NCBI GenBank assembly: GCA_002224055.1
Contig: AZLU01000033.1
Coordinates: 124,001-188,000, forward strand
DNA from: Pezizomycotina sp. ARF18
Taxonomy: Eukaryota > Ascomycota
Length of the DNA: 64,000 nt
Reading direction: 5' to 3'
The notes under the pieces were generated by a model. It was not told the origin of the DNA and ran no database searches. It saw only the letters and a program-made list of their open reading frames with translations. How positions within the stretch are numbered: position 1 is the stretch's first letter; each line of letters begins with the position of its first letter. Below are positions 1 through 11,598 of this stretch, in pieces. The translations under genes were made by a program, and so were the position numbers.

Positions 1-1998
1 AGCGAACGACGAAGGGGACGACTCAATTACTTACTCCGTGGACGACGATGGAACAACAATCCGTACCCGAAGGATCGCTAAAGATGTAAACCCGCGGAGG
101 CTGTATGGCAACCTGAAGACATTGTTAGAGTTTTGTGGAGCGCATGGGCCCGTCCAATGCTCCATACCTTTCTAAGCTCCTACTCCCGTCGCTTATTACC
201 CAACTTCTTGCCGTCTATCTTCCTTCTTGCATACCTTCAAAATTAGAAAATCTTTCCTTATTCGAGGAAACCCTCGGCGAGACCGCCGAGTTTGAAGTTT
301 TCCTAGAAGGGAAAGGCTGGATAAACAAGGACGAGTCCGACCTTCGCGACTGGGCAAAGAGGTCACCCAAAGTTTGGCTAGGTAAAAGGAAACAGGATGC
401 TTTGGAAAGAGTGAGGAGTGTCCTAAATAAAGGTTTGGGAATGCCGCGGGTGGTGGAAAGGATAGAACGGATAGTTGAAGTAGATGGTCAGTTTGAACAA
501 CCGTCCGAACAAACAAATGGCGCGGAGGAGGATCAAGCCATGGATAACTGGGATGCGAAATGGGATTCGGACGAAGAAAAGCAGGATGAACCAAAACCTG
601 AAGCAGCGAAAGGGCATTCAAGAAGGCCCTCCAAAGCTCAAAAAAGGTCCAACTTACTCATGGCGGATGATGAGGAAGACGTCAGCGGCTGGGGTCTTGA
701 TGATGACGATATCAACATTGATGAGGATCAGCCAAAAGCAGAAGGAGAAAAAGCGAAATCTGAAGTTGAAAAGGAGAAACCCGAAACCGAGCAGTTAATG
801 GATGTGGACTGGGAGTGGGGCGATGAAGATAACGAAGAAGGTGAAAAGCAAGAGAAAATCAAGGAACCTTCAAATACAACGAATGCTTCAGCTCCTCCAC
901 CCCAAGACGGTCGATCAAAAAGGATATCACGCTTCGAGAGACGTACAAATTACTTCAATACCTCCGGCGATCATGGAAATTATCTTTGCATCATTGGAAG
1001 AGGCCGATGGGTTAAGTAGAGATCAATACAAGTCGTCACCAATTGCTTCCGCGGCTTCGGGATTTTACAAGTACCAACCCTGATCGTGGCAGCCTACAGA
1101 GCACTTTCGCCTGTATTCTACGTCGTTGCTCCAATGTACCTATACAACGACTGCGTGTGGCTCGATGATCAGCTGAAAAACCTGCAGGGAACAAATGCAC
1201 TTTCAGAGGAAGTATCGTCCCATCTCGATCTGTCAGGAGACTGGAAAGCAATATCGGTATTCGGAAGAAGAGCGTACACTAGAGAAATGGTAAGTAAAAA
1301 CCTGCATCTTTCCGACCCATGCCCCTTTGCTCTCGCCCAGTATTAACGTTGTACAATACTTTCAATTATTTAGGAGAGCCAAAGAGTCATAGTCCAAGAT
1401 CTTATGGACGGAGCACAGGGTTTCAGTCGCTGCACAGACTTCCCGTTATTCACAGAATGCGAGAACGCAGTGAAATCAGTAGTAGATCGCATCAAAGACG
1501 TTTATGCATCTTGGAGAGGCATCTTATCACACTCCGTCCTCTTACAATCCGTGGGCTCGCTTCTCAACACGGCCGTGGCCAAGTTCATCAATGATATCGA
1601 GGATCTGGCGGACATATCCGAAGACGAGTCCCACCAGCTGCATCCTTTTGCGCCGAGATGAGCAAGCTCGAAGAACTCTTCAGCCGATAAACCAGCCAGT
1701 GGGCGAAGAAGTAGTGCCTCTAACAGCTGTAAGTATGCCCCTTCACAACTACGAGTTGTACAAGTACAGTACCTAATTTGCAAAAATATATCTCTAGGTC
1801 TATTGCGAGAAATGGTTGAAATTCCAGTACCTTGCGAATATCTTGGAATCCACGATGGTGGATATCAGCTATCTCTGGAGAGAAGGAGCGCTGCAGGATT
1901 TCGAACCAGATGAGCTTATAGATCTCGTCAAAGCTCTCTTCGCGGACGGTGACAAGCGCTCCAAACTCATCAGTGAGATCCGTCAAGGATTTCACTAA
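1..1998 (+). CDS. ZW10: ZW10/Dsl1-type kinetochore and vesicle-tethering protein, 5' end outside window
   Basis: C-terminal two thirds of a fungal ZW10 homologue. In animals ZW10 acts in the RZZ kinetochore complex and in the NRZ/Dsl1 tether for Golgi-to-ER vesicles. Visible landmarks are NPRRLYGNLKTLLEF near the left edge, an acidic disordered stretch (about 540-860), MEIIFASLEEADGLS (about 975-1020), APMYLYNDCVWL (about 1130-1165), RILSHS-like SWRGILSHSVLLQSVGSLL (about 1510-1565) and KWLKFQYLANILES (about 1810-1850). Introns lie at about 1289-1373 and 1730-1798, each with GT-AG ends; the stop is TAA at 1996-1998. The conserved protein switches reading frame near 170, 945, 1075, 1650 and 1677; two of these fit loss of one base (AAAA to AAA near 945, TTCC to TTC near 1677). 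The family identification rests on the ordered conserved blocks and is strong; intactness cannot be judged from this sequence. Confidence 0.88.
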
Positions 1999-2284
1999 TA
2001 AATGATTAGCTCTTTCCTTCTTCTTGATCATCCTTTTTGAGGATTTTTTATACTGCGTTTCTGGGGTACAGTTTAGAATAGACACAATCGCCAATTTTCA
2101 GCTTGTTTCTCTTGCCAAACATCATATATAGAGACACATTTCCATAGATGCCGGAAGGCACTTTCAGCGTAGAAACGGACGTTCCATTTATGTACATCAA
2201 TTGTATTCTATATTACAGAGATGGGTCACCTGAACTTTGTACAAGGGAATAAAAGAGGAAGTATTTTTTTAATATAGTTTCTCC

Positions 2285-2802
2285 TCAGTGGCTTAGATTC
2301 TTTCGGCCCTTCGCTCTTCTCCGCTTCAATATGTTCCTCCCCGTCCTAGACCGTAATCGTGCTAGAAACCCGTAGCGTCGCTTCCTGATGAGGTGGGTGA
2401 TGTGGTACGTTTCGCGGGGCCGTTCCTGACCTGTAGTGCCAGCAGGGCGGGATGGTCGATATCTTGGAAGCGATAGTTTCGGTGGAGGTAGTGCCGGCAA
2501 ATGCTGGGAAGCTCTTCGAGGCGGCGAACGGCGATGATCTCGCGGCGGCGGTAGGTAGTCGGGCCACTGGAGCTAGGAATGTGGAAAGAGAGCTGCCCAC
2601 GAATACCCCACGTTATAATTTGCGTTAGCGAATTTTGATTTCGAAGAATATAACTATAACAAAGGTTCGAAGTTCGGGAGAAGTTAGTCTCACCGAGTCG
2701 ATGGCTGGAAACCCGTTAACGCTGGGCCCCATGATCTTAATAAAGGACATCGCAGGGGAATGCGTGTCAATTGCGGGTTCCAGAGCATTTTCGAAGCCGC
2801 CA

Positions 2803-2803
<1 letters not shown>
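2285..2803 (-). CDS. MRPL34: Mitochondrial large ribosomal subunit protein bL34m
   Basis: The C-terminus (about 2285-2415) is diagnostic for bacterial-type L34: IRKRRYGFLARLRSRTGRN followed by ILKRRRAKGRKNLSH and a stop at 2285-2287. Exon 1 (2803-2694) starts MAASKMLWNPQLTRIPLRCP, rich in Arg and hydroxylated residues and lacking acidic residues, as expected of a mitochondrial import signal. The intron 2693-2593 has GTGAG and CAG ends and joins in frame to RSLSTFLAPVARLP. A one-base frame change is needed near 2420-2450, between the low-complexity linker and the L34 domain. The protein is a small component of the mitoribosome near the exit tunnel. The ATG directly abuts a CAG repeat in the 5' leader. 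It is divergent from the gene starting at 3093, with about 290 bp shared promoter. Confidence 0.88.

Positions 2804-2805
<2 letters not shown>

Positions 2806-2834
<29 letters not shown>
2806..2834. repeat. CTG/CAG trinucleotide microsatellite (about 9.7 units)
   Basis: Uninterrupted TGC units. On the minus strand this reads as CAG repeats ending in CAACATG, so the tract is the last part of the 5' leader of the bL34m gene and touches its Kozak region. The plus-strand Cys-rich reading is not credible as protein. Confidence 0.95.
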
Positions 2835-2908
2835 ATAGTACAGTGGTTGTGAATTTCCTTTCAGAGGTATTTTTCGGAGGTTTCCTAATTTCTTCCACCA
2901 GCACTGCG

Positions 2909-2910
<2 letters not shown>

Positions 2911-2945
<35 letters not shown>
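2911..2945. repeat. Poly-T tract, 35 nt, in divergent promoter
   Basis: An uninterrupted run of 35 T lies between the divergent bL34m (-) and unknown (+) genes. Poly(dA:dT) of this length is known to exclude nucleosomes in fungal promoters. The exact length is doubtful because homopolymers are the weak point of long-read data. Confidence 0.9.
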
Positions 2946-2946
<1 letters not shown>

Positions 2947-3092
2947 GTAGCCCTTGCAGCAATTTTCTTAGGCGAATTGAGAATTTTTGTCCCTTCTTAT
3001 CACTTCCCTTCCCTTCCACTTTTTTTTTTAACCCGAAAAAAACATTCCAACTTCAAAAACCTTCGCAAAATCAATTCAGCTAGCTACAAACG

Positions 3093-3968
3093 ATGTCAAT
3101 CAGATACATCCCCCCAAAGCCTCCTGTTAAGAACAGGATCACGTCCTCCCGCTCGCTGACGGTAGAAGAAGCCCAATCCCTCCTCGCAAGCTACCTCGAG
3201 CGCACGACGACGCTACCGACAAACAACAGCAACGCGGCCAAGCCAGCCGGCTCGAACCTCTGGAACCACACGCACGACGCCGGCACGACGGCCGCCCTGC
3301 GGAAGATCGAGCTGTCGATGCGCGGGTACACGCCGGACAAGCTCGCGCAGGCGGACGAGTTCATGTTCATCACAGGTCTGGACATGGAGCAAAATTTCGG
3401 CAACGGCGCGAACGGAACAACAGCGGTGAGGGATGGTTCGGTATTCACAGACCGGCTGGACAGGGATGAAGGCTACAGCGAGGGGAACCAGAGGGCGCTG
3501 CAAGCGGACGACCTGGAGAACGACAGCAAGGGGGAGAACTCGGATTCCGACCGCATGGAGATAATGAGGCTGAGCCAGTCACCCGCACTCGAGCGCAGAC
3601 GGGCTTACGACGGCGGTGAAACTGCTGCTGCCAACGTCGCGGATATTACAGCCGCCGATGAGAATTCGAAAACAGACAAGGAAAAACGTGAGAGGAAAAG
3701 AAGAAAGCAGGAGCGGAGACAGCAGGAGAAGCTGGAAAGGGCACAAAGCAGAAGGACAAAGAGAACAACTCATTGTAAGGCCTGGCGCCTGGCTGCTTAT
3801 GATATAACCTTAAAAGCTTTCCTATATGCACGATATATAATAAATGCGGGCTCACGGCGTATAGAACTAAAACGGAAATTATTATACCATAATCCATATT
3901 CTACCTCTCTAGTCGATGATCATAAACTTTTCCATGCACAGGTTCATTTGATTTTCTACTCTATATAG
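3093..3968 (+). CDS. Conserved-looking ascomycete protein of unknown function with basic C-terminal helix
   Basis: A clean frame begins at ATG 3093 with MSIRYIPPKPPVKNRI, then SRSLTVEEAQSLLASYLERT (about residues 19-38), a short block RKIELSMRGYTPDKLAQ, an acidic and polar middle, and a Lys/Arg/Glu-rich helix ending ERRQQEKLERAQSRRTKR (to about 3770). From memory, uncharacterised ascomycete proteins share this opening and basic tail, but I know of no assigned function. A good donor (CATT/GTAAGG) sits at 3775, so the coding region may splice from there to an acceptor such as CACAG at about 3940, giving a stop at 3966-3968; the open frame through 3775-3940 may be fortuitous. The coiled basic tail suggests nucleic-acid or protein binding, which is inference only. 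GC content is higher than in the flanks, as in the other genes here. Confidence 0.65.
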   Translation: MSIRYIPPKPPVKNRITSSRSLTVEEAQSLLASYLERTTTLPTNNSNAAKPAGSNLWNHTHDAGTTAALRKIELSMRGYTPDKLAQADEFMFITGLDMEQNFGNGANGTTAVRDGSVFTDRLDRDEGYSEGNQRALQADDLENDSKGENSDSDRMEIMRLSQSPALERRRAYDGGETAAANVADITAADENSKTDKEKRERKRRKQERRQQEKLERAQSRRTKRTTHCKAWRLAAYDITLKAFLYARYIINAGSRRIELKRKLLYHNPYSTSLVDDHKLFHAQVHLIFYSI

Positions 3969-4108
3969 AAGAAGATTTGTGCATTCGTAAATTATAGATT
4001 GCTGAGCGAACCTCAGTCCTTTTGTTATTCTTCTCGCCCTTTTTTCCAAATAATAATTAAAACGACTTTCGTTCGACAACATACTGCAAATTATTTCTCG
4101 TTATAACC

Positions 4109-5845
4109 CTATTCCTTCTTCTCTTCTGCCTTCCATCCCAAAGCATCAAGCCTCTCAGCCAGGATGGGATGGTATAGTGGTAGCTAGAGTATAACCAATC
4201 AGCATCCATGGTGGAAAGGTTCTGCACCTGGAGTTTGATTAACGATTTAGCGAGGTTGTCCGAATATCCAAGCTTCTGAGCGAAGTCATCCGCTTGGTAC
4301 TCGAAACTCTAGACAGAATGTTCATCAAGAGCTTAACGACGGTGTCCATTGGTGCCAAGGCATCGCTAAACAGGATAAAGCCAATGATGATAGGGCGTTG
4401 TCGAACGAATCCGAAAGAGCGATATAGGGATCGGTTGTTGATGAACGCGGAGAACAGTGCAAAGATGTAGAACATGTGGAACTAAGGATAAAACATCAGT
4501 CACGTAGTCACCAAAAAAAAAAAAAAAAAAAGGGGGGGGGGGGGGGAAGGAAGGGGAGAGCTTTGCTTTAAGGAAATTGTAAATATACCTGAGCGATGCC
4601 GAAGAGCTTGGTCGTATGAGATAGGCTCCAGTGCCCGAGCTCGTGGGCAAGCACAGCAACGACTTCCTCGGTTTCCGACTTGGAGATAAGGTATCGTAGA
4701 TGACAATGTGCTTGGCCCACGGCAGGCCGTAAAGTAGGCATTACTGTGTGCACTCCTCTTCGATCCATCAATAACGTAGAGGTGCTTAAGCGGGAACTTG
4801 AGCCTCTGCGCAAGAGCTTCGACCTCCGACTTGAGCTTACCAGGCTGGAGTGGCTCGAGCTTGTTGAACAGGGGAAGAATGAATATCGGATAGATGGTGA
4901 TCATGAACATTTGAACTCCGATGGTGAAGAACCAAACATAGTAGAAGAAGTTTGTCCAAAGGATTGAACAATCTTCAAGAATCCGGCGAGAATCGGGGCT
5001 CCAAGCACGACGGCCAACAGCTGGCCTTTGATCATATCTGATACCCACTATAGACGCAAGGATAAATTACACGGTTAGTATATTGCGAACAATAATCTGA
5101 ACACTATTTTGTGCGCGGGCTGCACGACGTAAAGACATACCAATCCAATCGTCTGCTTATTGAAACCAAATTTTTCTTCCAGGACAAAGTTGTGGTAGTA
5201 CGAGATCGGGATGCTCATGACGGTATTGACCAGATTGAAAAAACAACACGAAGACGATAGACTGAGATATCTCTCCAGAGAACCGGGCGGGAGCGTAGCG
5301 TATAAGCCACAAACTAGTAAGGACCACATCTTGGGGAAACGTCGTAAAGTACGAAGCCCATGTTCTGAAGTTGGCCGTAAAGGCCCTTCACAAAGCCGAA
5401 ATTCGCCTTGGCACGTCCATAAGCCTAGAAGATGTCCGGGGAAAAAATTAGCTCATCAACAGCTTCGAGGTAAGATTCTCTCCGAAACACATGTATAATT
5501 TTCTTTCGTAGCATAAATTCCGCAGGGCATGAGGCTGGTTTTACCTGAGCCTTATCGAAGTCTTCCTGCGAGACAGCGCCTTCAAGTTGCTTCGGTATCT
5601 TCGTTCCAGGAGGACCCTGTACTGTCGGGCATCAAGGTAAGTTTCGAAGAGGTACTGTCCCACCGAAAAACCGAGCAAGAGCTTCTTCCAAGGGAAACCG
5701 GAACATCGATCGTCGTCGCCAGGCGCTGTTCGGTTAAAATAAAATAAAATACATTGAAACGGGTTAGATTGCTGCCATTTTACAAATTGTACGAGCTCGA
5801 ATAGGGAGGAAAGCTTGAACGAACGTGTAGTAGATCCATAATCAT
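4109..5845 (-). CDS. STE24: CAAX prenyl protease 1 (Ste24, peptidase M48A)
   Basis: Integral membrane zinc protease of the ER and inner nuclear membrane that cleaves the AAX tripeptide of prenylated proteins and the a-factor precursor. The family signature is clear: start MDLL at 5839 (or MIMDLL at 5845), PWKKLLLGFSVGQYLFETY-like segment (about 5710-5630), FVLEEKFGFNKQT (about 5190-5150), IYPIFILPLFNKLEPLQPG (about 4890-4830), YVIDGSKRSAHSNAYF (about 4780-4735), the zinc motif VLAHELGHWSLSHTTKL (about 4660-4610), FALFSAFINNRSLY (about 4460-4430) and DDFAQKLGYSDNLA near 4270. The C-terminus reads LDALGWKAEEKKE then stop at 4109-4111. Several introns and frame changes break it. One intron contains A19 followed by G15 (4513-4546). 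Divergent from the MetRS gene. Confidence 0.92.
4513..4546. repeat. A19-G15 homopolymer pair in a Ste24 intron
   Basis: Nineteen A followed directly by fifteen G, then GA-rich DNA. Long G runs are rare in this otherwise A/T-tract-rich window. It lies between two Ste24 coding blocks, so it is intronic. Confidence 0.9.
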
Positions 5846-6182
5846 CTTGGACGCCTTTTCAGCCCTCGGGGCGAGTAGAGAAGATGAATTGCCGAGTCTT
5901 GTTTAGAGTAACACCAAGAATACGTATGCAAAAGAAAAGGTCTCTCGTATACGGGAAGTGGATCGATTTAACGACAGGATAAGCAGAAGAGCTCTTAAGA
6001 ATGCGGACTTAAAATTGAAGATATGATATTGTGCGGGAGAAGAAGAAGAAGAAGGGAAGGGAAAAGAGGCCTCTGCTGCGGAGGCGATAGATTGCTAGTT
6101 AATAGAAAGATGAAGCAGAGGAAGAGAGAGGATGGAGAAGTATTTTGAGATTATTTTTTTCTTCTTATTGGTTCACAATTTA

Positions 6183-6215
<33 letters not shown>

Positions 6216-6576
6216 GAAAAGGAAAGTTTGGCATCTTCTCAGATTCTCTCAAAAGCAGCAGCGGTGGCGCTTAGGGCGAAAAGAATATCCTTGGCGGTGC
6301 GTAATAAATATACTGCCCCCACCATGCACCACCATAAGCAACTAGGAAAGGCCCTTTTTTTTTTTTTTTTCTTTATTTTTTTTTTTTTTGGCCCGCGGTC
6401 AAAATAGGCTTTTTCACTGTAACCAGGAACCCTCACAGCTAGAGCTATCGAACATAGATCTAGACCTCCGTAGCATCGACGCTGCTCATAATACATCTCA
6501 GCGGCCACAGCGGAGCTAGAGGAAGCTAATACTACCATCGAATTGAAAGCAATTCGATACATACTTTCTAGAGTTC
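5846..6576. promoter_or_regulatory. Divergent intergenic region, STE24 / mitochondrial MetRS
   Basis: About 730 bp between the start codons of two divergent genes, so it must hold both promoters. It contains GA-rich DNA (about 6030-6130), a T run at about 6189-6215 and another T-rich block at about 6353-6389. No gene or RNA was recognised. Confidence 0.6.
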
Positions 6577-8671
6577 ATGTTCGTAAGAACCGCGTTGCGA
6601 ATAGCAAGGGAGCGAGCTTCCGCCTCTACCGGGCACCGTCACACCTCATTGGCTGAGCCAAAGGCTGGAATGTCGCATGTAGCTCGATAGCGAGGCCTGT
6701 AGCTGGCGCAGCTCAATTGCGATCAGCGCGGCGATTCTACAGCGCAAAAGGATCTACAGCGAAGGGAAAGCCTTATTATGTTACGGCTCCGATATTCTAC
6801 GTCAATGCAGGTGTGGAGAAGACATCTTCAGCTTTCGTTGATACGATACTTGATACTCTAGCGTGGAGAGCTTTCCATTTAAAATTGTTCTGACGATTCT
6901 TTTTTGATCAAGGTCCCCACGTTGGCATTTCTACACGCTCATTCTCGCAGACGTTTTGAAGCGATGGCAGCAACTCAGGGTCGCGAGTCCAAGCTCTGCA
7001 TCGGTACCGATGAGCATGGCATGAAAGTATGCTACTTTTTTTCAATTCCAGGCTTCTTGGGTGTTATTAGGACTAAGAAACGTGCTGAACCGAGTCTGAC
7101 AAAAGCTTCACAGGTCCAACAAGCTGCCGCAATAGCAAATATGCCCCCTAAGGAATTTTGCGACAAGGGTGCGGACCTTTTCAAACAACTCGCAGATAGC
7201 GCCAACGTGAAGTACGATCGCTTCATTCGCACAACCGATCCCGACCATAGAGACGCCGTGCAACACTTTTGGGTTTGTCTTCACATTTGCTGCTGAAGTA
7301 ATACAAGTCCTATGAATTGCTTCTGACTTACTTCTGAAGAGGCTGCTTAGAGACCGTGACCTTATATATTCTGGCAAGCACGAAGGATGGTACTGCGTCA
7401 GCGACGAAACTTTCTATCCCGAGAATGGAGTAGAAAAGATTCGGGATCCTCAAACGGGGATGCAACAATGGTATGACTCTTTAAATGCTCCCAAGGAGAT
7501 TTGACGCCATATTCTAATTCAAAACTACATAAATAGGTATCAAAGGAAACCGGTAAAATGGTCGAATGGACGTCAGAAACAAATTATCACTTCAGACTCT
7601 CAGCTATGCAGGCTCCTCTTTTGAAATTCTACGAGGAAAATCCCAATTACATCGTCCCCGCTACGAGGATGAAAGAGGTCGTGAACGTTGTGCAAGGTGG
7701 ACTCAAGGACCTGAGCATATCGAGACCGAGAGACCGTCTATCTTGGGCATACCGGTGCCGGACGACGAGGAACATACTATATACGTTTGGCTCGATGCGC
7801 TCATAAACTACGTAACCATGGCGGGTTTTCCGTGGACACCCGGGCGGGAAACGTGGGGAGGGTGGCCGGCGGACGTTCAGGTGATCGGGAAGGACATCCT
7901 GCGCTTCCACTGCATATACTGGCCGGCTTTCCTACTCGCGCTCGACGTACCGCCGGCGAGCAGGTCATGGTGCACTCGCACTGGACGATGGCGCACCGCA
8001 AGATGGCAAAGTCCGTGGGTAACGTCGTCAACCCTTTCCATTCGATCCAGCGTTTCGGTCTCGATACCATGAGGTTCTACCTCTGCCACGACGGTTCGCT
8101 GGCGAGCGATACGGATTACGCCAACGAACCATCACGACGCGGTATACGAAGCTGCTGCAATCGCAGCTAGGTAACCTCCTCAACAGGGTGTGCTCCAAGT
8201 CGTTCGATTTAGAGAAGCAGTAGTCGCAGCAAAAGAGAAGAGCTGGGTAACAACTGGGAAGACGAATCTTTATCACAAGAACCATTACTTGCTGCTCAAC
8301 GGAATAGGGTAGCGTCACTCTCACGAGGAGTGCAGGGGAATATGGAAGAGTTAAATTTCTCGGCCGCGCTGAAGTTGATATTCGAGGTTGTGGCGGAAAC
8401 CCACCTGCTCCTGCACGACACGCAGCCGTGGTTGGAAGGGACGAATCAAAGAGAGAGAACATAATATACCTATCAGCTGAAGCTGTGCGTATATGCGGGA
8501 TTTTATTACAGCCGTTTATACCAACTAAAATGTCAACGCTTTGCGATCAATTAGCAATCCGTGAGGAGCGGCGGACGTTTGCGCATGCGGGAATTGGAAC
8601 AGATTTCACGTACGGCGTTGGAGCTCAGGAAAGAGAGAATTGCTCTTCCTCCTTTACAGGCCGCTAAGTAA
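6577..8671 (+). CDS. MSM1: Methionyl-tRNA synthetase, mitochondrial
   Basis: Class I aminoacyl-tRNA synthetase that charges mitochondrial tRNA-Met. The start [19 protein letters not shown] (6577) is an Arg/Ser/Ala-rich import signal. Then come [14 protein letters not shown] (to 6810), an intron to about 6911, [13 protein letters not shown] with the HIGH-type motif, [15 protein letters not shown] (tRNA synthetase core), a block ending [15 protein letters not shown] (about 7350-7390), [13 protein letters not shown] (about 7563-7600), [16 protein letters not shown] (about 7785-7830), [20 protein letters not shown] (about 7880-7940) and [14 protein letters not shown], carrying the KMSKS loop as KMAKS (about 7998-8040). 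The anticodon-binding part ends [12 protein letters not shown] and stops at 8669-8671. At least four frame changes occur (near 6690, 7720, 7960 and 8130). Introns at about 7027-7110, 7274-7340 and 7471-7537 have fungal GT-AG ends. Convergent with POLD2. Confidence 0.92.
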
Positions 8672-8719
8672 TTGGTTTACAATGATGGTACGATGTTAAA
8701 TACGGATTCTAGATCAACA

Positions 8720-8757
8720 ATCGTAGATATAATAACACCATCGTAGATATAATAACA
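8720..8757. repeat. 20-bp tandem duplication, two copies
   Basis: The unit ATCGTAGATATAATAACACC occurs at 8720-8739 and again, nearly complete, from 8740. It lies in the intergenic gap between the convergent MetRS and POLD2 genes (8672-9015), which otherwise shows nothing recognisable. Confidence 0.9.
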
Positions 8758-9015
8758 TCTAGTCTGATAGATCCAGGAAATTTAAAATTGAACCTGTTTG
8801 ACATGATATCGCTGTAAAGAAGCTTAAAAAAAAGGAAAGAGAGCAACAACTACCGAAATCCCGTGCGCCATTTGTCATACAACTCGTTATAAAAGTCGAT
8901 AGCTGTACGCGACATCCAACGAAATGCTATTGCGTCCAACGAAGAGAGGGAAATACAAAGTTACATTGTTTTGTAAAGAAGCACGGCAAAATAAAAATCA
9001 GTTGGTATATAGCTA

Positions 9016-11598
9016 TCAATCCCGGCCATCGACCACTTTGAAAGTAACGACCTCGCACTTCAAGGTATCCAAATCCATCAGGACAATTTCGCCCGTCTCG
9101 GAAACTTGGGAAGCGCTATGAGTCTTACAGACTGGCCCTTGTCACCTAGCATAATATTAATAAAACAATGTGAGCTTCTCCTCTCGTTTCGATCATATAT
9201 GATAACACGACAATGTTCGACCCTAACCTTCTATGACACGGTTGCGTATTTAGGTTGGTTCCCTGCGAAGTAAACATGAGGGCAGTCAGTGAGAACAAAT
9301 TGGTCAGAATCCTGAAATGGGTAGCACCCTTGTGTTTCGATAATGTTAGCCCGATTTTAAATTTGTCAAGGAGAGCTTGTTTAATGCCAGAATATAACAA
9401 ATTAGCTGTCTACTCACAAAGAGTATCTGGGCACGTTGGCGCTACGTGTCTCCACCGAAGAGTTCTTTCCATCATATCAACCGATCTTCACCGTCCACGT
9501 ATTTGTAAATGTCCGAGATTGTCTGTCCTGAAGTCCCAAGCAATTTCACTCCGTTGAGCTCGCAAGCATAAGGGTTCGTCGCCATGAACAGGGAAGATTC
9601 CAAGAATGTTTTTGACATAGGGAATATGCAGCATGTATTGGCTGCTGCGGCAGGGAAAGGTTAGCCGGATCGTGGCTGCGGGCATCATAATGACGGATAT
9701 ACTGGAGGCCAAGTCGGCAATGAGACCGTCAAGCTCTTCGGTTGGCTTGGAGTTATACGATGCTGCATCGTAGCCGTATTTTTTTACCTGGATTTTCGTG
9801 TCTCTGCATTTAATATAATGATAATGTGGTGCAACATTCCTGGAAATTTAAAATCCCCAACATACCTGCTTGACCTTGCCAGAAACACCATCGCTGTCAG
9901 ATGATCTTTCTGGTTCAGCTAACGAGTTGCCAGCAAGGATGAGGTGGGATATCGCTGCGGTTCTTTTTTGATCCTAATAGAGTTCGGCGTTAATGACGGT
10001 CTTTTATCCTAAACCATCACGAGGCATCTTTTGCCTCACAAGACGAATTGTACCATCTTACCTCCGGCGCGGCAAGTTCCCAGAAAGGAATTCGGTAAGG
10101 AGATGCATCTCTAAGCTTTCGTGAACGCTTCCTGATATCGATAAGCCGCTCGCGAGTGCAACGATCCGCGAAGAACCCGTCGGCTTTGGCCGCTCAGCCT
10201 GTGGGTAGGTCTGGATATACGACACCCACGACTTCGAAGTCTCCAGCAGCCGTTTCTGTGCCCATGACTGCTATCACACAGCCGGTAACAAGCATTTCGC
10301 TAGATATATTAGCCCCAACGAGTTTTAACCTTCCGGACTCGTCTTCGAGCATGATCTCGTCATTTCGAAGTCTCGGTACTTATTGCGAGACGGGGTGCAG
10401 AGATGAAATGCTATATGAGAAGGTAATAGCAAAAACCGAGAACCTTCGTATCAGAAAACCAGAGATATAGAATTTATAGTGAAGCTTCAGTCAGGGTCGA
10501 GTGGTTTACGTCTTTTGCGATGTCTTCCAAACGTTCGGCTTTAGGGGCATTTCCATGTACACTGTTCCTGCAACCCAGCATATTTGCCCTGTGTTTCTCG
10601 GATTAAATTGTTTTAGATGAATATTAGTCCTCGCCCCTCCTGCTTTATATCCTTCGATTTACTCGGATTTCATTTTTATTTTATTTTTTTTTTATTTTAT
10701 TTTACTTATTTATTTTTATTTTATTTATTTATTTATTTTTGCTGTCTCTGGCCTTCGGGCTTTCACCCAGTCCGATCAGTACAAGGGTTCATGGGGGGGT
10801 TATCAACCTTGACGGACATCTAGGACCCTTTCGACCCTGTGCACCGTTTCTCCTCAAACTATATAACCATGAAATTTATATTTGTATTTAGTCAGCAAGC
10901 TTGTACATTTAGAACTTCGTTCACAAGATAAGGAGAGAAAGCATATATTCCTTCTTGAAAAATAGTGATAACAAGACATGGCATCTAGCAAGTGCTCTGA
11001 GTAAGAAGTAAAGGCTCTTCCCTCTCTCTCTCTAGAGCAGAACTGACACCCGCCCAAAATTGATCACGAAGAACCGCAGATCGCAACCTACTGCGACACC
11101 AACTGATGTGTTAGGAGGAGGAAAAAAAAAAAGGCGCAATGAGAGCCGAAAATTGGAATAAAATAAAATAAAACCAGAGATTGCTGCTTACATCGAGTCC
11201 GTCCCATTCTTCGGCTGCTCTAGCTTCAACAACCGGTTTCAGCACTGCAAGCCGCAGGAAGTACATGTCGCTGAACTGTTGCTGATAAGATCGGGAAGAT
11301 AACTCGTAGATCGTGTCCGATTTGTACTCTACTTCGTTTCGTCGATTTGCACCTTCTTCCGCGGATCTGAATTTTTCAGCTCATTCTATCAGCATCAATG
11401 AAAGCTCCAAAGGAAGTTCGAGAAAGCTTAATTCGTGTTGTATTCTAAATTACAGGATGCTCGAGTCGGGTAAATACAACACGAGGACAGGAAAAGTGTA
11501 GAGAAGGTCAAGGGGAGTTCACAAGCTTACGCCTTTGGCTGAGCCAGCAGCTCATCTGCTCCCTTCGCAAGCTTCTCGGGGGCATCTTGAGGAGCCAT
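9016..11598 (-). CDS. POL31: DNA polymerase delta small subunit (POLD2/Pol31/Cdc1)
   Basis: B-subunit of replicative DNA polymerase delta, which bridges the catalytic subunit and Pol32/POLD3. Recognisable blocks from the N-terminus are QQQFSDMYFLRLAVLKPVV (about 11290-11230), ICWVAGTVYMEMPLKPNV (about 10590-10540), EDESGRLKLVGANISSEML (about 10355-10290), VTGCVIAVMGTETAAGDFEV (about 10290-10230), ALASGLSISGSVHESLEMH (about 10165-10100), ISHLILAGNSLAEPE (about 9960-9915), ELDGLIADLASSISV (about 9745-9700), LSLPQQP, LGTSGQTISDIYKYVDGED (about 9545-9490), TLRWRHVAPTCPDTL (about 9465-9420), and the end TDCPHVYFAGNQP to KCEVVTFKVVDGRD with stop at 9016-9018. I took the ATG at 11598 (MAPQDAPEKLAKGADELL) because it opens a plausible N-terminal exon. 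Many frame changes are needed and several introns are only approximate. Confidence 0.9.

Noticed and set aside
2911-2945. Poly-T and poly-A tracts as tails of LINE or SINE insertions
   Set aside because: No element body, target duplication or internal promoter was found next to any of the long tracts.
4160-4240. tRNA A-box-like TGGTATAGTGGTAG
   Set aside because: It lies within the Ste24 coding exon on the other strand, and no B-box or cloverleaf follows.
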